Shown: positions 8,756 to 16,491, counted from the first letter of the stretch. The stretch: 64,000 bases of DNA from F0422 sp003992255 (GCF_003992255.1 NZ_RQVA01000010.1:1-64000); one strand, 5' to 3'. Numbers and translations: made by a program. The notes: a model not told the origin generated them from the letters alone.

Positions 8756-9793
8756 ATGGTACGTAAAGATATATCTTTATCCTATACATCGGACAAGAAT
8801 ACCTCTTTCTTTGGAAAGTTTGCAGGTCAAATGCTATTGGCTTTACTTATCCTAGGATTAGGTAGTTTCGTGTTCTTGTCGGTAGGGGCTAGATCTATTT
8901 CATTGGAGATGATCTGGGCTAGTATTTGGAATGGAACCGGAAACATAGATGGGATTGTTATCAACACGATTCGTATACCTCGGTTATTGGTGGCTTTCAT
9001 CTGCGGTATTCATTTTGCCGTCGCAGGGGCGCTCATGCAAGGGATTACGAACAATCCTATGGCAAGCCCGTCAATTTTAGGGGTGAATGCAGGGGCTAGT
9101 TTTGGCCTAGCCATCGCCATGATTGCGTTCCCTATGGCGAGCTTGAATATGACTATTCTATTCAGCTTTTTAGGTGCTGGGTTGGCGACGGCTTGTATTT
9201 TATACTTAGCCAATCGAGGTATGGCAAAGGGCTCTAAGGTCTACTTAGCCTTAGCAGGTAGTGCTATTAGCGCTATCTTTATGGCGGTTACACAAGCGCT
9301 AGTTGTCTTTTTTGATGTAGCCCAAGATATGAGTTACTGGACCGCTGGTGGTATCGGTGGTGTTCGCATGGAGCAAGTGCTGTTAGTGGCTCCGTGGACA
9401 CTGATCGGCGTGTTAGTTGCCTTAGCCATTTCTAAACAAATTACCTTGCTTAGTTTAGGTGATGAGGTGGTTGTTGGTTTAGGTGGAAAGTTGACTCAAA
9501 TTCGTCTGTTGGCGGGTCTTACAGTATTGCTATTGAGCGGTTCTGCCGTAGCCATTGCAGGACCTATCGGCTTTGTAGGCCTTATTGTGCCTCATATGGC
9601 TCGGTATATGGTAGGTCTTAGCTATGAAAAAGTGATTCCTTTCTCTGCTGTGCTGGGAGCCATCGTGGTCATCGTAGCCGATACGGTGGCACGTGTGGTG
9701 TCGCCTCCATTTGAAGTCCCTTTAGGGGCAGTTACAGCCATAGTTGGGGTTCCTTTCTTTCTCTATTTAGCGAATCGAAAGGGGGCTAACTAA
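8756..9793 (+). CDS. FecCD-family iron-chelate ABC transporter permease (first)
   Basis: The 345-residue, highly hydrophobic protein has the FecCD/BtuC-family segments IRIPRLLVAFICG, GALMQGITNNPMASPSILG and GPIGFVGLIVPHMARYMVG; the last holds the coupling-helix contact to the ATPase. It would form half of the inner-membrane channel for a siderophore or related chelate. ATG 8756 is preferred over upstream in-frame codons because AAGGAG lies just before it and the signature region keeps its normal spacing. It overlaps the next permease gene by one base (TAATG), so the two are translationally coupled. The 130 nt between the receptor terminator and this gene show no strong promoter, and partial readthrough is possible. 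Confidence 0.9.
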   Translation: MVRKDISLSYTSDKNTSFFGKFAGQMLLALLILGLGSFVFLSVGARSISLEMIWASIWNGTGNIDGIVINTIRIPRLLVAFICGIHFAVAGALMQGITNNPMASPSILGVNAGASFGLAIAMIAFPMASLNMTILFSFLGAGLATACILYLANRGMAKGSKVYLALAGSAISAIFMAVTQALVVFFDVAQDMSYWTAGGIGGVRMEQVLLVAPWTLIGVLVALAISKQITLLSLGDEVVVGLGGKLTQIRLLAGLTVLLLSGSAVAIAGPIGFVGLIVPHMARYMVGLSYEKVIPFSAVLGAIVVIVADTVARVVSPPFEVPLGAVTAIVGVPFFLYLANRKGAN

Positions 9794-10797
9794 TGCATCA
9801 AGGTAGACGATTTGCTATATGGTCTATTGGGTTACTACTGGCTTTGGCATTGATGTTTGTGGTCCATTTAGGAACAGGATTTTCTGAGTTCTCCTATATG
9901 GACTTAGTGCGTATTATTGCTGGCTATGGGACCGAGTGGCAAGAGCGCATTGTCTTCGACTTTCGTATGGTTCGATCCGTGCTGGCTATTTGTATCGGTG
10001 CAGGTTTAGCGTTGTCTGGAGCCATCTTTCAGACCATTACTCGCAATGAACTAGCTAGCCCGAGTGTACTCGGTGTCAATGCAGGGGCCGGTGTAGCGGT
10101 GATGTTGTACGTCTATTTTGAACCAGCCAATGCAATCACTACGATTTGGAAAGCTCCATTATTTGCCATCATTGGCGGAGGGCTAGCGGCACTAATCATT
10201 TTCCGCATGTCCTATCGCAAAGGACGTAGTTTATCTCCTATGACACTGATTCTGAATGGTATTGCTCTATCTGCTGGGATTCATGCAGTGCAAATGGTGA
10301 CCATGGTGACCTTGAGTCCAGATAAGTTTAATCAAATTAATACTTGGCTCATCGGTACGATTTTTGGTAACAGTTGGAACCATGTAATGGTGCTAGCGCC
10401 GATTGTAGCGATTGGAGCCATCGTACTATATTGTTATTCCACAAAACTGAATGTGCTGAATCTGAATGAAGAAACGGCTATCGGCTTAGGGGCACGCATC
10501 ACGAAAGAGCGAGTAATATTCCTGTGCATCGCCGTAGCCATTGCGGCCTCTTGTATTGCGGTGGGTGGTAGTATTGGCTTTATTGGGCTAGTGGCTCCAC
10601 ATATTGCACGGCGCCTAGTGGGTGTGAACCATCACTATTATTTACCAGTTACCCTATTGTTGGGGGCCCTATTGTTGCTTTCAGCAGACTGGTTAGGACA
10701 AGTCATCATTGCTCCAGATGAAATGCTAGTAGGCATCATCGTGGCATTGGTGGGTGCACCCTATTTTCTATATGTATTGGCACGGACGAGAGGATAA
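9793..10797 (+). CDS. FecCD-family iron-chelate ABC transporter permease (second)
   Basis: The 334-residue multi-spanning protein has the same family landmarks: GAIFQTITRNELASPSVLG and GGSIGFIGLVAPHIARRLVG. It is a distinct paralogue of the preceding permease, so the importer is probably a heterodimeric channel, as in FecCD, rather than a homodimer as in BtuC. The start overlaps the upstream stop. The ATPase gene follows after 3 nt. Confidence 0.9.
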   Translation: MHQGRRFAIWSIGLLLALALMFVVHLGTGFSEFSYMDLVRIIAGYGTEWQERIVFDFRMVRSVLAICIGAGLALSGAIFQTITRNELASPSVLGVNAGAGVAVMLYVYFEPANAITTIWKAPLFAIIGGGLAALIIFRMSYRKGRSLSPMTLILNGIALSAGIHAVQMVTMVTLSPDKFNQINTWLIGTIFGNSWNHVMVLAPIVAIGAIVLYCYSTKLNVLNLNEETAIGLGARITKERVIFLCIAVAIAASCIAVGGSIGFIGLVAPHIARRLVGVNHHYYLPVTLLLGALLLLSADWLGQVIIAPDEMLVGIIVALVGAPYFLYVLARTRG

Positions 10798-10800
10798 ACT

Positions 10801-11619
10801 ATGGCATTTGAATTACAACACGTTTCTACTGGGTATGAACATAAGATTATCAGTAAGGATGTAGATATTAGGATTCCTTTGGAAAAGGTAACGGCCTTGA
10901 TTGGATCTAATGGATGCGGTAAATCCACTCTGTTGAAGACGATTTGCCGAATCATTGCACCTAAAGGGGGTGCCGTTATTTTAAACGGTGAGGATATTCA
11001 TAAAAAAGATACGAAAGAATTGGCGAAACAGTTGGCAATTTTGCCGCAGAACCCGATGGCACCAGGGTCATTGACGGTGCGTGACCTCATCAGTTATGGT
11101 CGAGCTCCGCATAAATCTGGTATTTTGCAACGTGAAAGTCAGCAGGACCGTGACTTAATCGATTGGGCTATTGACGTGACAGACTTGCATAATTTTGCGC
11201 ATACACCGATTCAGAATTTGTCTGGTGGTCAACGTCAACGGGCTTGGATTGCCATGGCTATTGCCCAAGATACAGATATTCTATTCTTGGATGAACCTAC
11301 TAGTTATTTAGATATTTCTCATCAAATGGATGTATTGGAACTAGTGGAACGATTGAACCAAGAGTATAAGAAAACGGTGATCATGGTTATTCACGAATTG
11401 AACCAAGCGGCTCGGCATGCGGATCATATCGTTGCTATGAAAGACGGCCATGTACACTTTCAAGGCACACCTCATGAGGTCTTAACAGAAGAGATGTTGA
11501 GTACTATTTTTGGAGTAGACTCCATCATTTTGAATGACCCACGAACCAATCGTCCGTACTGCATTGCCTACACCCACGCATCGGTGGAAAAAGCGAAACA
11601 AGCAGGTGGTGGAGTATGA
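10801..11619 (+). CDS. iron-chelate ABC transporter ATP-binding protein
   Basis: The 272-residue FecE/FhuC-type ATPase has Walker A GSNGCGKST (35-43), a Q-loop in LAILPQNP, the signature LSGGQRQRAW (about 140), Walker B DILFLDEPTSYLD and the switch histidine in VIHELNQAARHAD. It powers the two permeases encoded immediately upstream. Its stop overlaps the start of the binding-protein gene (ATGA), indicating a single operon with coupled translation. Confidence 0.93.
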   Translation: MAFELQHVSTGYEHKIISKDVDIRIPLEKVTALIGSNGCGKSTLLKTICRIIAPKGGAVILNGEDIHKKDTKELAKQLAILPQNPMAPGSLTVRDLISYGRAPHKSGILQRESQQDRDLIDWAIDVTDLHNFAHTPIQNLSGGQRQRAWIAMAIAQDTDILFLDEPTSYLDISHQMDVLELVERLNQEYKKTVIMVIHELNQAARHADHIVAMKDGHVHFQGTPHEVLTEEMLSTIFGVDSIILNDPRTNRPYCIAYTHASVEKAKQAGGGV

Positions 11620-12707
11620 TGGGACGTCGTATAGGAACCTATCTTGGTTGGGTGGCAGTACTTGCTATCATTGGAGGCCTTGTATATGGGCTCGTGAGTG
11701 GGGCTTTCAGTACTTGGGGCGCCCCTCGTGTGGGCGAAGGTTCCGTGGTGAAAGAAAAACGGCTCGACACTGATGAGGCCATCACGAAAGAGATGAATGC
11801 TCGTTTCAAGAAAGTAAAGCAATCTGCAGAGAAGCTGATTACCAATGAAGATGGGAACATGGTATTGCATCATAAATATGGGGCCACAGTGATTCCTGAC
11901 AAGCAGGATCGCATTGTGGTCATCCGTATGGAAGACCCTATGTATGCCTTAGGTGCGCCTATGGTAGGGGCTTACAATCGAGATAACTTTTACTTGCATG
12001 ATGAACTAGAGGCGCAAGGTGTGCAGCACATTAGCATCAATGAGGAAACAAAGACCATCAATTTAGAGCAAATTGAAGCCTTAAAACCAGATTTGATTAT
12101 TATGCGTGACTCCTTCACTCGTAGCACCTTTGATGCATTGAGTAAAATTGCACCAACCGCAGCGTTTGAACTGCAAGATGCGGAACGTGCCCTACTCACA
12201 TTGGGCATGGTATTACATCGTGAGAAACAGGCAGAGGCACGATTGCATAAGTATTACGACCATGTAAAAGAGGCTCGTATAGCCATAAAATCTCGTATTG
12301 GAGATAGCCCTCTGGCCTATATTCGGGTTATGAAAAAAGAAATACGGTTGTATCCGTATTCCTCCAGTGTGAATAGTCGATTCATTTTTGATTTGTTGAA
12401 CATTACGCCGGATACGGAATCTTTGGTATTGGACGGTAAAAGTAATAATGCCGTATCTTATGAGATGTTGCCAGATATTGATGCGAAATATTTATTAGTA
12501 AGTACAGCCTTTGGGGCAAGTACTCGAACTACATCAGATCAGGTAGGAAAAGAGCTTCAAGATATGCAGTCCATGGAGATTTGGCATACGATTCCAGCTG
12601 TGCAAGAAGGTCATGTACATATGGTGAGTAATCAAGTGTGGAGTTCCCATGGGATAATAGCTAAGGAGAGAGCTATAGACGAACTTCGAGCTTGGTTAGC
12701 TCCATAA
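11616..12707 (+). CDS. iron-chelate ABC transporter substrate-binding protein with N-terminal membrane anchor
   Basis: The 363-residue protein resembles FecB/FhuD-type periplasmic binding proteins: two alpha/beta lobes with IEALKPDLIIMRDS and a C-terminal segment ending VQEGHVHMVSNQVWSSHG. It should deliver the chelate to the FecCD permeases. The N-terminus has one hydrophobic stretch (YLGWVAVLAIIGGLVYGLVS) but no lipobox cysteine, and I see no good signal-peptidase I site. It is therefore probably tethered to the inner membrane by an uncleaved helix instead of a lipid. It is last in the operon and is followed by a terminator-like repeat hairpin. Confidence 0.82.
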   Translation: MMGRRIGTYLGWVAVLAIIGGLVYGLVSGAFSTWGAPRVGEGSVVKEKRLDTDEAITKEMNARFKKVKQSAEKLITNEDGNMVLHHKYGATVIPDKQDRIVVIRMEDPMYALGAPMVGAYNRDNFYLHDELEAQGVQHISINEETKTINLEQIEALKPDLIIMRDSFTRSTFDALSKIAPTAAFELQDAERALLTLGMVLHREKQAEARLHKYYDHVKEARIAIKSRIGDSPLAYIRVMKKEIRLYPYSSSVNSRFIFDLLNITPDTESLVLDGKSNNAVSYEMLPDIDAKYLLVSTAFGASTRTTSDQVGKELQDMQSMEIWHTIPAVQEGHVHMVSNQVWSSHGIIAKERAIDELRAWLAP

Positions 12708-12730
12708 GATAGCCTGACATAAAGCAAGGA

Positions 12731-12800
12731 AAGAATGCGACACATTCCTCCGCAAACTGATCCTACGGTAGGTTTGCTCCGGAACATGTCGCATTCTTTT
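12731..12800. repeat. structured hairpin repeat, copy 2 (also terminator)
   Basis: The apical core CAAACTGATCCTACGG/TAGGTTTG is identical to copy 1, but the basal stem is different and still paired: AAGAATGCGACA against TGTCGCATTCTT, then TT. It directly follows the binding-protein gene, so it likely ends the iron operon. Confidence 0.75.
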
Positions 12801-12906
12801 AGCATTAATGTAAGAATAATCTTATGGAGCTGATTAGGGAATCTCAGGGGCGGTTCTTATTCCGCTATGTAGACTTATGACGGTTTTTATCCAAATATGA
12901 TAAAGG

Positions 12907-12973
12907 GAAGAGCACGGAATACCCCTCACAAACGGTATTTCATAATGTTTGTTCGGGGCACACCGTGCTCTTC
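12907..12973. repeat. structured hairpin repeat, copy 3 (divergent core)
   Basis: The basal arms GAAGAGCACGG and CCGTGCTCTTC are fully paired. The inner arms CAAAC and GTTTG are kept, but the loop is different (GGTATTTCATAAT). It lies within a 650-nt interval (12708-13360) without a gene. Confidence 0.65.
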
Positions 12974-13135
12974 TTGCGTTTATATTATTTAGGCATTAAA
13001 AGAATGCCACAAGGCTGCTACGCATGACTGCGTGGCTTAAGATGAGTTTTGGCTATGCCGTGCTCTTTTGCGACTGTCTATATTAGCAAATCTTGCCCTA
13101 TGTCGCTGACGAGGGCACTCAGGGCGAGGCTTGTT

Positions 13136-13298
13136 CCGCTATTTAGCCTGTGGCGTTCTGGTCTAATTCAGAGAAATGAAAGACCGCAACATACTCCTTC
13201 TCAAACTGATACAGTGGTTAGGTTTGTTCAGGAGCATGTTGCGGTCTTTTGTGTTTGCGTGATTTAAATAGAAAGGAACGCCAAAAGGCTACTACTCG
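13136..13298. repeat. composite inverted-repeat element, copy 4
   Basis: The inner hairpin 13180-13250 shares the basal stem of copy 1 (AAGACCGCAACAT) but has a changed loop (TGATACAGTGGTTAG). The outer arms are 13136-13158 (ending GCCTGTGGCGTTC) and 13276-13298 (starting GAACGCC). Where copy 1 has GGCATT/AATGCC, this copy has GGCGTT/AACGCC, a compensatory change. Confidence 0.7.
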
Positions 13299-13352
13299 TA
13301 ACTGTGTTCCTCAGGAAAAAATGTTGAAAATTAAACGTATTGATAAAAATTA

Positions 13353-13361
13353 TGTTATAAT
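13353..13361 (+). promoter_or_regulatory. extended -10 promoter of the small hydrophobic peptide gene
   Basis: TGTTATAAT is an extended -10 element. No good -35 is correctly spaced (TTAAAC at 13331 would be 19 nt away). It predicts a leader of roughly 40 nt before the peptide start codon. Confidence 0.5.
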
Positions 13362-13406
13362 AAAGGTGTTGCCTACCCCAATCTGCAACAGAAAGGGGGT
13401 GTTCAT

Positions 13407-13502
13407 ATGGAGTTGCTCATTAACTTTTTTTGTTCTGTTGTGGCAGGTATAATTAGTAGTTATATCTGCAAATGGTTAGACAGAAGATTTAAAGGCAACT
13501 AA
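13407..13502 (+). CDS. Fst/Ldr-like type I toxin, 31-residue membrane peptide
   Basis: The peptide starts MELLINFFCSVVAGIISSY and ends ICKWLDRRFKGN: one transmembrane helix followed by a charged WLDRR tail, the layout of Fst/Ldr-type type I toxins and similar clostridial peptides. Such toxins insert in the inner membrane and depolarise or disrupt it when overproduced. A strong ribosome site (AAGGGGGTG) lies just upstream. Translation should be blocked by the antisense RNA described next, which is complementary to positions 13401-13427 including the start codon. A shared bidirectional terminator follows. The gene is too short for ordinary gene callers. Toxicity is inferred, not shown. Confidence 0.7.
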   Translation: MELLINFFCSVVAGIISSYICKWLDRRFKGN

Positions 13503-13524
13503 CCCAAAAGAGTCGGCTTCTCTA

Positions 13525-13595
13525 TAAAAAAGCAAAACCCCCATGGTGCCAGCCATGGGGGTTTGTTGTTCATATGTAGAACTCATTAACTTTAT
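13525..13595 (-). ncRNA. antisense RNA antitoxin to the 13407 peptide
   Basis: On the minus strand an extended -10 (TGCTATAAT, plus-strand 13602-13610) would start an RNA near 13595. It would end at the hairpin 13534-13565 (arms AAACCCCCATGG and CCATGGGGGTTT), which on this strand is followed by TTTTGCTTTTTT. The RNA is about 70 nt. Its 5' part is the complement of 13568-13593, a near-exact direct copy of the toxin initiation region 13401-13427 (GTTCATATG, then CTCATTAACTTT). It can therefore pair in trans with the toxin mRNA over the start codon. Confidence 0.65.
13534..13565. terminator. bidirectional terminator between toxin and antisense RNA
   Basis: A GC-rich 12-bp stem with an 8-nt loop is flanked by A-rich sequence on the left and TTTGTTGTT on the right, so it can end both convergent transcripts. 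Confidence 0.85.
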
Positions 13596-13637
13596 AGCAG
13601 TATTATAGCATATTTGTGTATAAAATGCAAAGTAATG

Positions 13638-13750
13638 AAAAAGCCTAACGAATAAGGTCTGATCCACCTTAACACGTTAGGCATTTTCTAGTTTCCGTTT
13701 TCTTGAGATGAGCCTAACGCCTTCGACACGTTGGTGGCTCTTCTTTTGTT
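13638..13750 (-). ncRNA. orphan antitoxin-like RNA, same family as those at 16.2 and 23.6 kb
   Basis: A minus-strand extended -10 (TGCTATACT, plus-strand 13757-13765) would start near 13750. The RNA begins with the family leader GAAGAGCC...ACGTGT...GGCGTTAGGCTCATCTC and ends at the hairpin GCCTAACG (13643-13650)/CGTTAGGC (13675-13682) followed by TTTTT. No peptide gene of its own lies to the left; the neighbour is the 13.4-kb toxin unit of a different type. It ends tail-to-tail with nothing, and tonB starts downstream of its promoter on the same strand's far side. Confidence 0.5.
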
Positions 13751-13789
13751 ATGTTTAGTATAGCACAGTCATTTATAAAATACAAAGTA

Positions 13790-14512
13790 TTATTGGAATA
13801 CGATGGAGAATCGTATTCTAGCAGGTAATGGGTCCCCAAATTTGTTGGTACCAGGTGCAAATGGCACGGTTGGTATATAGGCTGCGACCGCATTTTGTTG
13901 GGCTGCGTTGGCATCGCCAGAGACTTGAACTGATGCGACTTGGCCGCTTTCGTAAATATCAGCGGTTACGTACACAGTACCAGATTGTCCAGGTGTTGGG
14001 TTAACGGGCTGTACGTTACCTAACGGAGATGGAGGGTTGACAACTGTGGTCCTAGCTTCTTCTTCGGCAGCACGAGCGGCAGCATCTGCTTCTGCTTTGG
14101 CACGAGCGGCAGCTTCCGTGGCTTGTGACGAAGTATTAGAGTTTGTTGAAGGAGATTGCTTTGGCAAGGTACTTGGTTTTTGCTTTGGTACCTCTTGCTT
14201 TGGCGTGTCCTGTTTTGGTTGCTCTGCTCGAGGGTCTGGCTTCATGGCATCTGGAATTTCAGGGATAGCCACAGCTTCTTGAGGATCAGGGGGTTCACTT
14301 TCCCCTTGTGGAGGTTGTTCTTCCGTAGGCTGCGGCGATTCTGATGTTTGCTCCTCAGCGCTTTCAGCCATACTTACTTCATAGAACGTGGTTGTTGATT
14401 CATGAAACGGCTCCGTTACCTTGTTAAAGATAGCTGATGCCACTGGGATAAGAGCGATGTGTCCTGCCAAGGAGATGTAGAGGGCATATTTCCAAAATTT
14501 ATCTTCCTTCAC
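13790..14512 (-). CDS. tonB: TonB-like energy transducer
   Basis: The 240-residue protein has one N-terminal transmembrane helix (ALYISLAGHIALIPVASAIF) and a Pro/Glu/Lys-rich periplasmic spacer (about 70-130). An Ala-rich helical stretch follows (AAARAKAEADAAARAAEEEA), then a C-terminal domain with GTVYVTADIYESGQVASVQV, which matches the TonB C-terminal fold. It links the proton-motive force captured by ExbB/ExbD to the outer-membrane receptor at 6.3 kb. It starts with GTG at 14512, with an AGAGGT-type site 5 nt upstream and 3 nt after the exbD stop. It is the last gene of exbB-exbD-tonB. Confidence 0.88.
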   Translation of the reverse strand: MKEDKFWKYALYISLAGHIALIPVASAIFNKVTEPFHESTTTFYEVSMAESAEEQTSESPQPTEEQPPQGESEPPDPQEAVAIPEIPDAMKPDPRAEQPKQDTPKQEVPKQKPSTLPKQSPSTNSNTSSQATEAAARAKAEADAAARAAEEEARTTVVNPPSPLGNVQPVNPTPGQSGTVYVTADIYESGQVASVQVSGDANAAQQNAVAAYIPTVPFAPGTNKFGDPLPARIRFSIVFQ

Positions 14513-14515
14513 AGA

Positions 14516-14920
14516 TTACCTCTTTTCTACGGCAATGGATAGTTTTTTCACACCTGCTTGTTTCAAAGCATCGAATGTTTCAATGACAAATCCATAGTTG
14601 ACATCTTTATCACCGTTTAGAATGACTTGTAAATCAGGATTTCGTTGTAACTCAATCTGTACACGGCGAATCAATTGTTCTTTGTCGAGACTTTCTTTGT
14701 TGAAAGCAATATTGCCATTCGCCATAACAGTAATATTCGCATGTTGGTTCATATCTAATTGAGCAGAGCTAGCTTGTGGTAAGCCCACTTTGAAAGTATT
14801 TTGTTGTACCATAGTCATGGTGCTAATCATAAAGAATACAAGAAGGAAAAAGATGATGTCAATCATTGGGATGATCATTAACTTCGGTTCTTCTTGTACT
14901 TTCATACTCCGAAGTTTCAT
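14516..14920 (-). CDS. exbD: ExbD/TolR family protein
   Basis: The 134-residue protein has a single transmembrane helix carrying the essential acidic residue (PMIDIIFFLLVFFM, Asp in MID) and a periplasmic domain with VILNGDKDVNYG. It forms the proton-conducting motor with ExbB. Its ATG overlaps the exbB stop (TAATG), so translation is coupled. Confidence 0.93.
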   Translation of the reverse strand: MKLRSMKVQEEPKLMIIPMIDIIFFLLVFFMISTMTMVQQNTFKVGLPQASSAQLDMNQHANITVMANGNIAFNKESLDKEQLIRRVQIELQRNPDLQVILNGDKDVNYGFVIETFDALKQAGVKKLSIAVEKR

Positions 14921-15537
14921 TAGGCATTCTCCTTTTTATGAAGGAAACGAACGATAGAAGCCATCATTTGTTCCATATCAGATACGATTAAGTTGACTTT
15001 ACGAGAGAAAATAGCGTGTAACACAAGGGCTACTGTAGCTACACATAAACCAGCAGCAGTGGCTACCAACGCTTCCCCTACACCAGAGGTAATCGCCATC
15101 GGTTGACCGTTGGATAAATCTAACACACTGAAAGAATCAATCATACCCACAACGGTACCTAATAGACCTAAGATAGGTGCTAATGTAACAAATGTACTTA
15201 GTAAGCTCAAACGGTCTTGCAATACGTTGATGGTACGCATAGCTTGGGCTTCTAATGTTGGTTCTACTGCGAATCCATCTTGGTGAGCAGTGAGGCCTTC
15301 TGTCACTAATTGTGCCAATACATTGTCAGGATGCTCTTTTGTAAAAGCGAGAGCTTCTTTCACATTGCCTTGGGCAAATTTAGTAGCCATAGTTTCCTCT
15401 ACTAGACGATTGGCCCCCGCTGTTTTTCGGTATACCAATACACGATCGATGCCGATAGCAATTGTGAGCACAGAAATAATTAGGAACAGGTACATTACCG
15501 GTCCGCCTTGATGGAAAATAGATAACATTTGATTCAT
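14920..15537 (-). CDS. exbB: ExbB/TolQ/MotA family proton channel protein
   Basis: The 205-residue protein has three membrane segments and the conserved region APILGLLGTVVGMIDSF followed by ITSGVGEALVATAAGL, typical of ExbB/TolQ. It is the inner-membrane proton channel that drives TonB. The start at 15537 (MNQMLSIF) is preferred over the upstream ATG at 15570, because AAAGGTG lies 8 nt before it and the extra residues are not typical. It is first in the operon. Fur-like sequence upstream suggests iron control. Confidence 0.93.
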   Translation of the reverse strand: MNQMLSIFHQGGPVMYLFLIISVLTIAIGIDRVLVYRKTAGANRLVEETMATKFAQGNVKEALAFTKEHPDNVLAQLVTEGLTAHQDGFAVEPTLEAQAMRTINVLQDRLSLLSTFVTLAPILGLLGTVVGMIDSFSVLDLSNGQPMAITSGVGEALVATAAGLCVATVALVLHAIFSRKVNLIVSDMEQMMASIVRFLHKKENA

Positions 15538-15656
15538 TACAAACACACCTTTCTGTAATAATTTACACAAACCTTACACATAAAGAAAGACTACTTATAT
15601 ATAAGGGGAGAGTATAAAAAAGTACCTTGTATATAAAGTAGCCTTACCTTTAGTGA

Positions 15657-15672
15657 TATATATTATCATTTT
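15657..15672 (-). promoter_or_regulatory. Fur-box-like site upstream of exbB
   Basis: On the minus strand the sequence reads ATAAAATGATAATAT, sharing the AATGATAAT core with the site before the receptor gene. A second weaker candidate (TAATTGTTATCATAGTATTA) lies near 15821-15840. The rest of 15540-15905 is AT-rich without a gene. Confidence 0.4.
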
Positions 15673-15908
15673 ATAACCCTAGTAAAAAGATGTCAATTGA
15701 AATTATATTCATATTTTAGATAGAAGTATATAGGTTTTGCATGCTTAGTATCAGTGTATTTGCGTGGCCTATAATTTTTTGCAAACGTAGAAAAATTCAT
15801 ATACGTGTCAACCGTTACAGGTAATTGTTATCATAGTATTAAATGTGCAATAGTTTATGTGATAAATTTAATAAGATGTTTAACATGTAATTGTTCTAGT
15901 ATAAAGTG

Positions 15909-15954
15909 AAAGCTGTAACACAATGTACAAAGGTACAATTGTATTACAGCTTTT
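15909..15954. terminator. isolated hairpin of the GCTGTAACA class
   Basis: AAAGCTGTAA/TTACAGCTTT arms with an inner stem (TGTAC/GTACA) end in TTTT. It lies between the exbB promoter region and a toxin-like locus and is not next to any gene end. It shares its basal stem with 8581 and 18659. Confidence 0.5.
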
Positions 15955-15999
15955 AAATTCATTTATTCGAAAATATTACACATTAAAAAGAACATATGT

Positions 16000-16041
16000 T
16001 ATACTATTAATGAAGAGTAAAACGTGGTTTAGGTTCATCTC
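16000..16041 (+). promoter_or_regulatory. promoter and left inverted-repeat arm of the 16-kb toxin-like locus
   Basis: The extended -10 TGTTATACT ends at 16005. The transcript leader 16012-16041 (GAAGAGTAAAACGTGG, then TTAGGTTCATCTC) is an inverted repeat of 16226-16258 downstream of the peptide gene. Confidence 0.55.
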
Positions 16042-16058
16042 CGAAAGGGGGTGATGCT

Positions 16059-16151
16059 ATGTCAGTATTTGAAATACTTTCCCTAGGGATTAATTTCTTA
16101 ATGCTCATAGTAGCGATTATCACCTTATATGTAATGCTACGACGTAAGTAG
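16059..16151 (+). CDS. putative holin-like toxin, 30-residue membrane peptide
   Basis: The peptide begins MSVFEILSLGINFLMLIVA and ends IITLYVMLRRK. It fits the short holin-like toxin family (one helix preceded by MSV(F/Y)E and a basic C-terminal tail), some members of which are type I toxins in lactobacilli. AAAGGGGGTGATG provides a strong ribosome site. It is flanked by an inverted repeat and faced by an antisense RNA promoter. Confidence 0.7.
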   Translation: MSVFEILSLGINFLMLIVAIITLYVMLRRK

Positions 16152-16159
16152 TGTTCCTA

Positions 16160-16261
16160 TAAAAGAAACCGTGCCTAATGTAAAGAGAAGTATCTCATCA
16201 CGTTAGGCACAAAAATCAATTTTTTGATGAGCCTAACGCGCCACACGTTTTGCTCTTCTTT
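16160..16261 (-). ncRNA. antisense-side RNA of the 16-kb toxin-like locus
   Basis: A minus-strand extended -10 (TGCTATCCT, plus-strand 16268-16276) predicts a start near 16261. The RNA begins GAAGAGCAAAACGTGT and ends at the hairpin 16171-16210 (GTGCCTAATG/CGTTAGGCAC), followed by TTTCTTTT. A third copy of the stem sequence (GCCTAACG, 16231-16238) can pair alternatively with the middle one. Confidence 0.5.
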
Positions 16262-16491
16262 GTATATAGGATAGCATATTTTGCAAAAAAGGTAAATGTA
16301 ATCGTCTTTATATATGGTCAGACATGGTAAAATATAGGTAGTACAACCGAGAATAGCGGAAAATAGTAGAGAAAAAGCAAAAAGTTTTTGCTATATTTTG
16401 ACCAAAGTATTGATAGACCCAATAGGGGTCGAAAAAGATACGTATTAAAAGGTGACTTAAACACTAATAACTAAGATGAAATGGAAACTGT

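Noticed and set aside
8637..8855. 72-codon frame between the receptor and the permease gene
   Set aside because: It overlaps the permease start in another frame, has no ribosome site and no recognisable features.
13790..14512. Plus-strand frames at 14037-14344 opposite tonB
   Set aside because: They are shadows of the Ala/Pro/Glu-rich tonB spacer, with no ribosome site.
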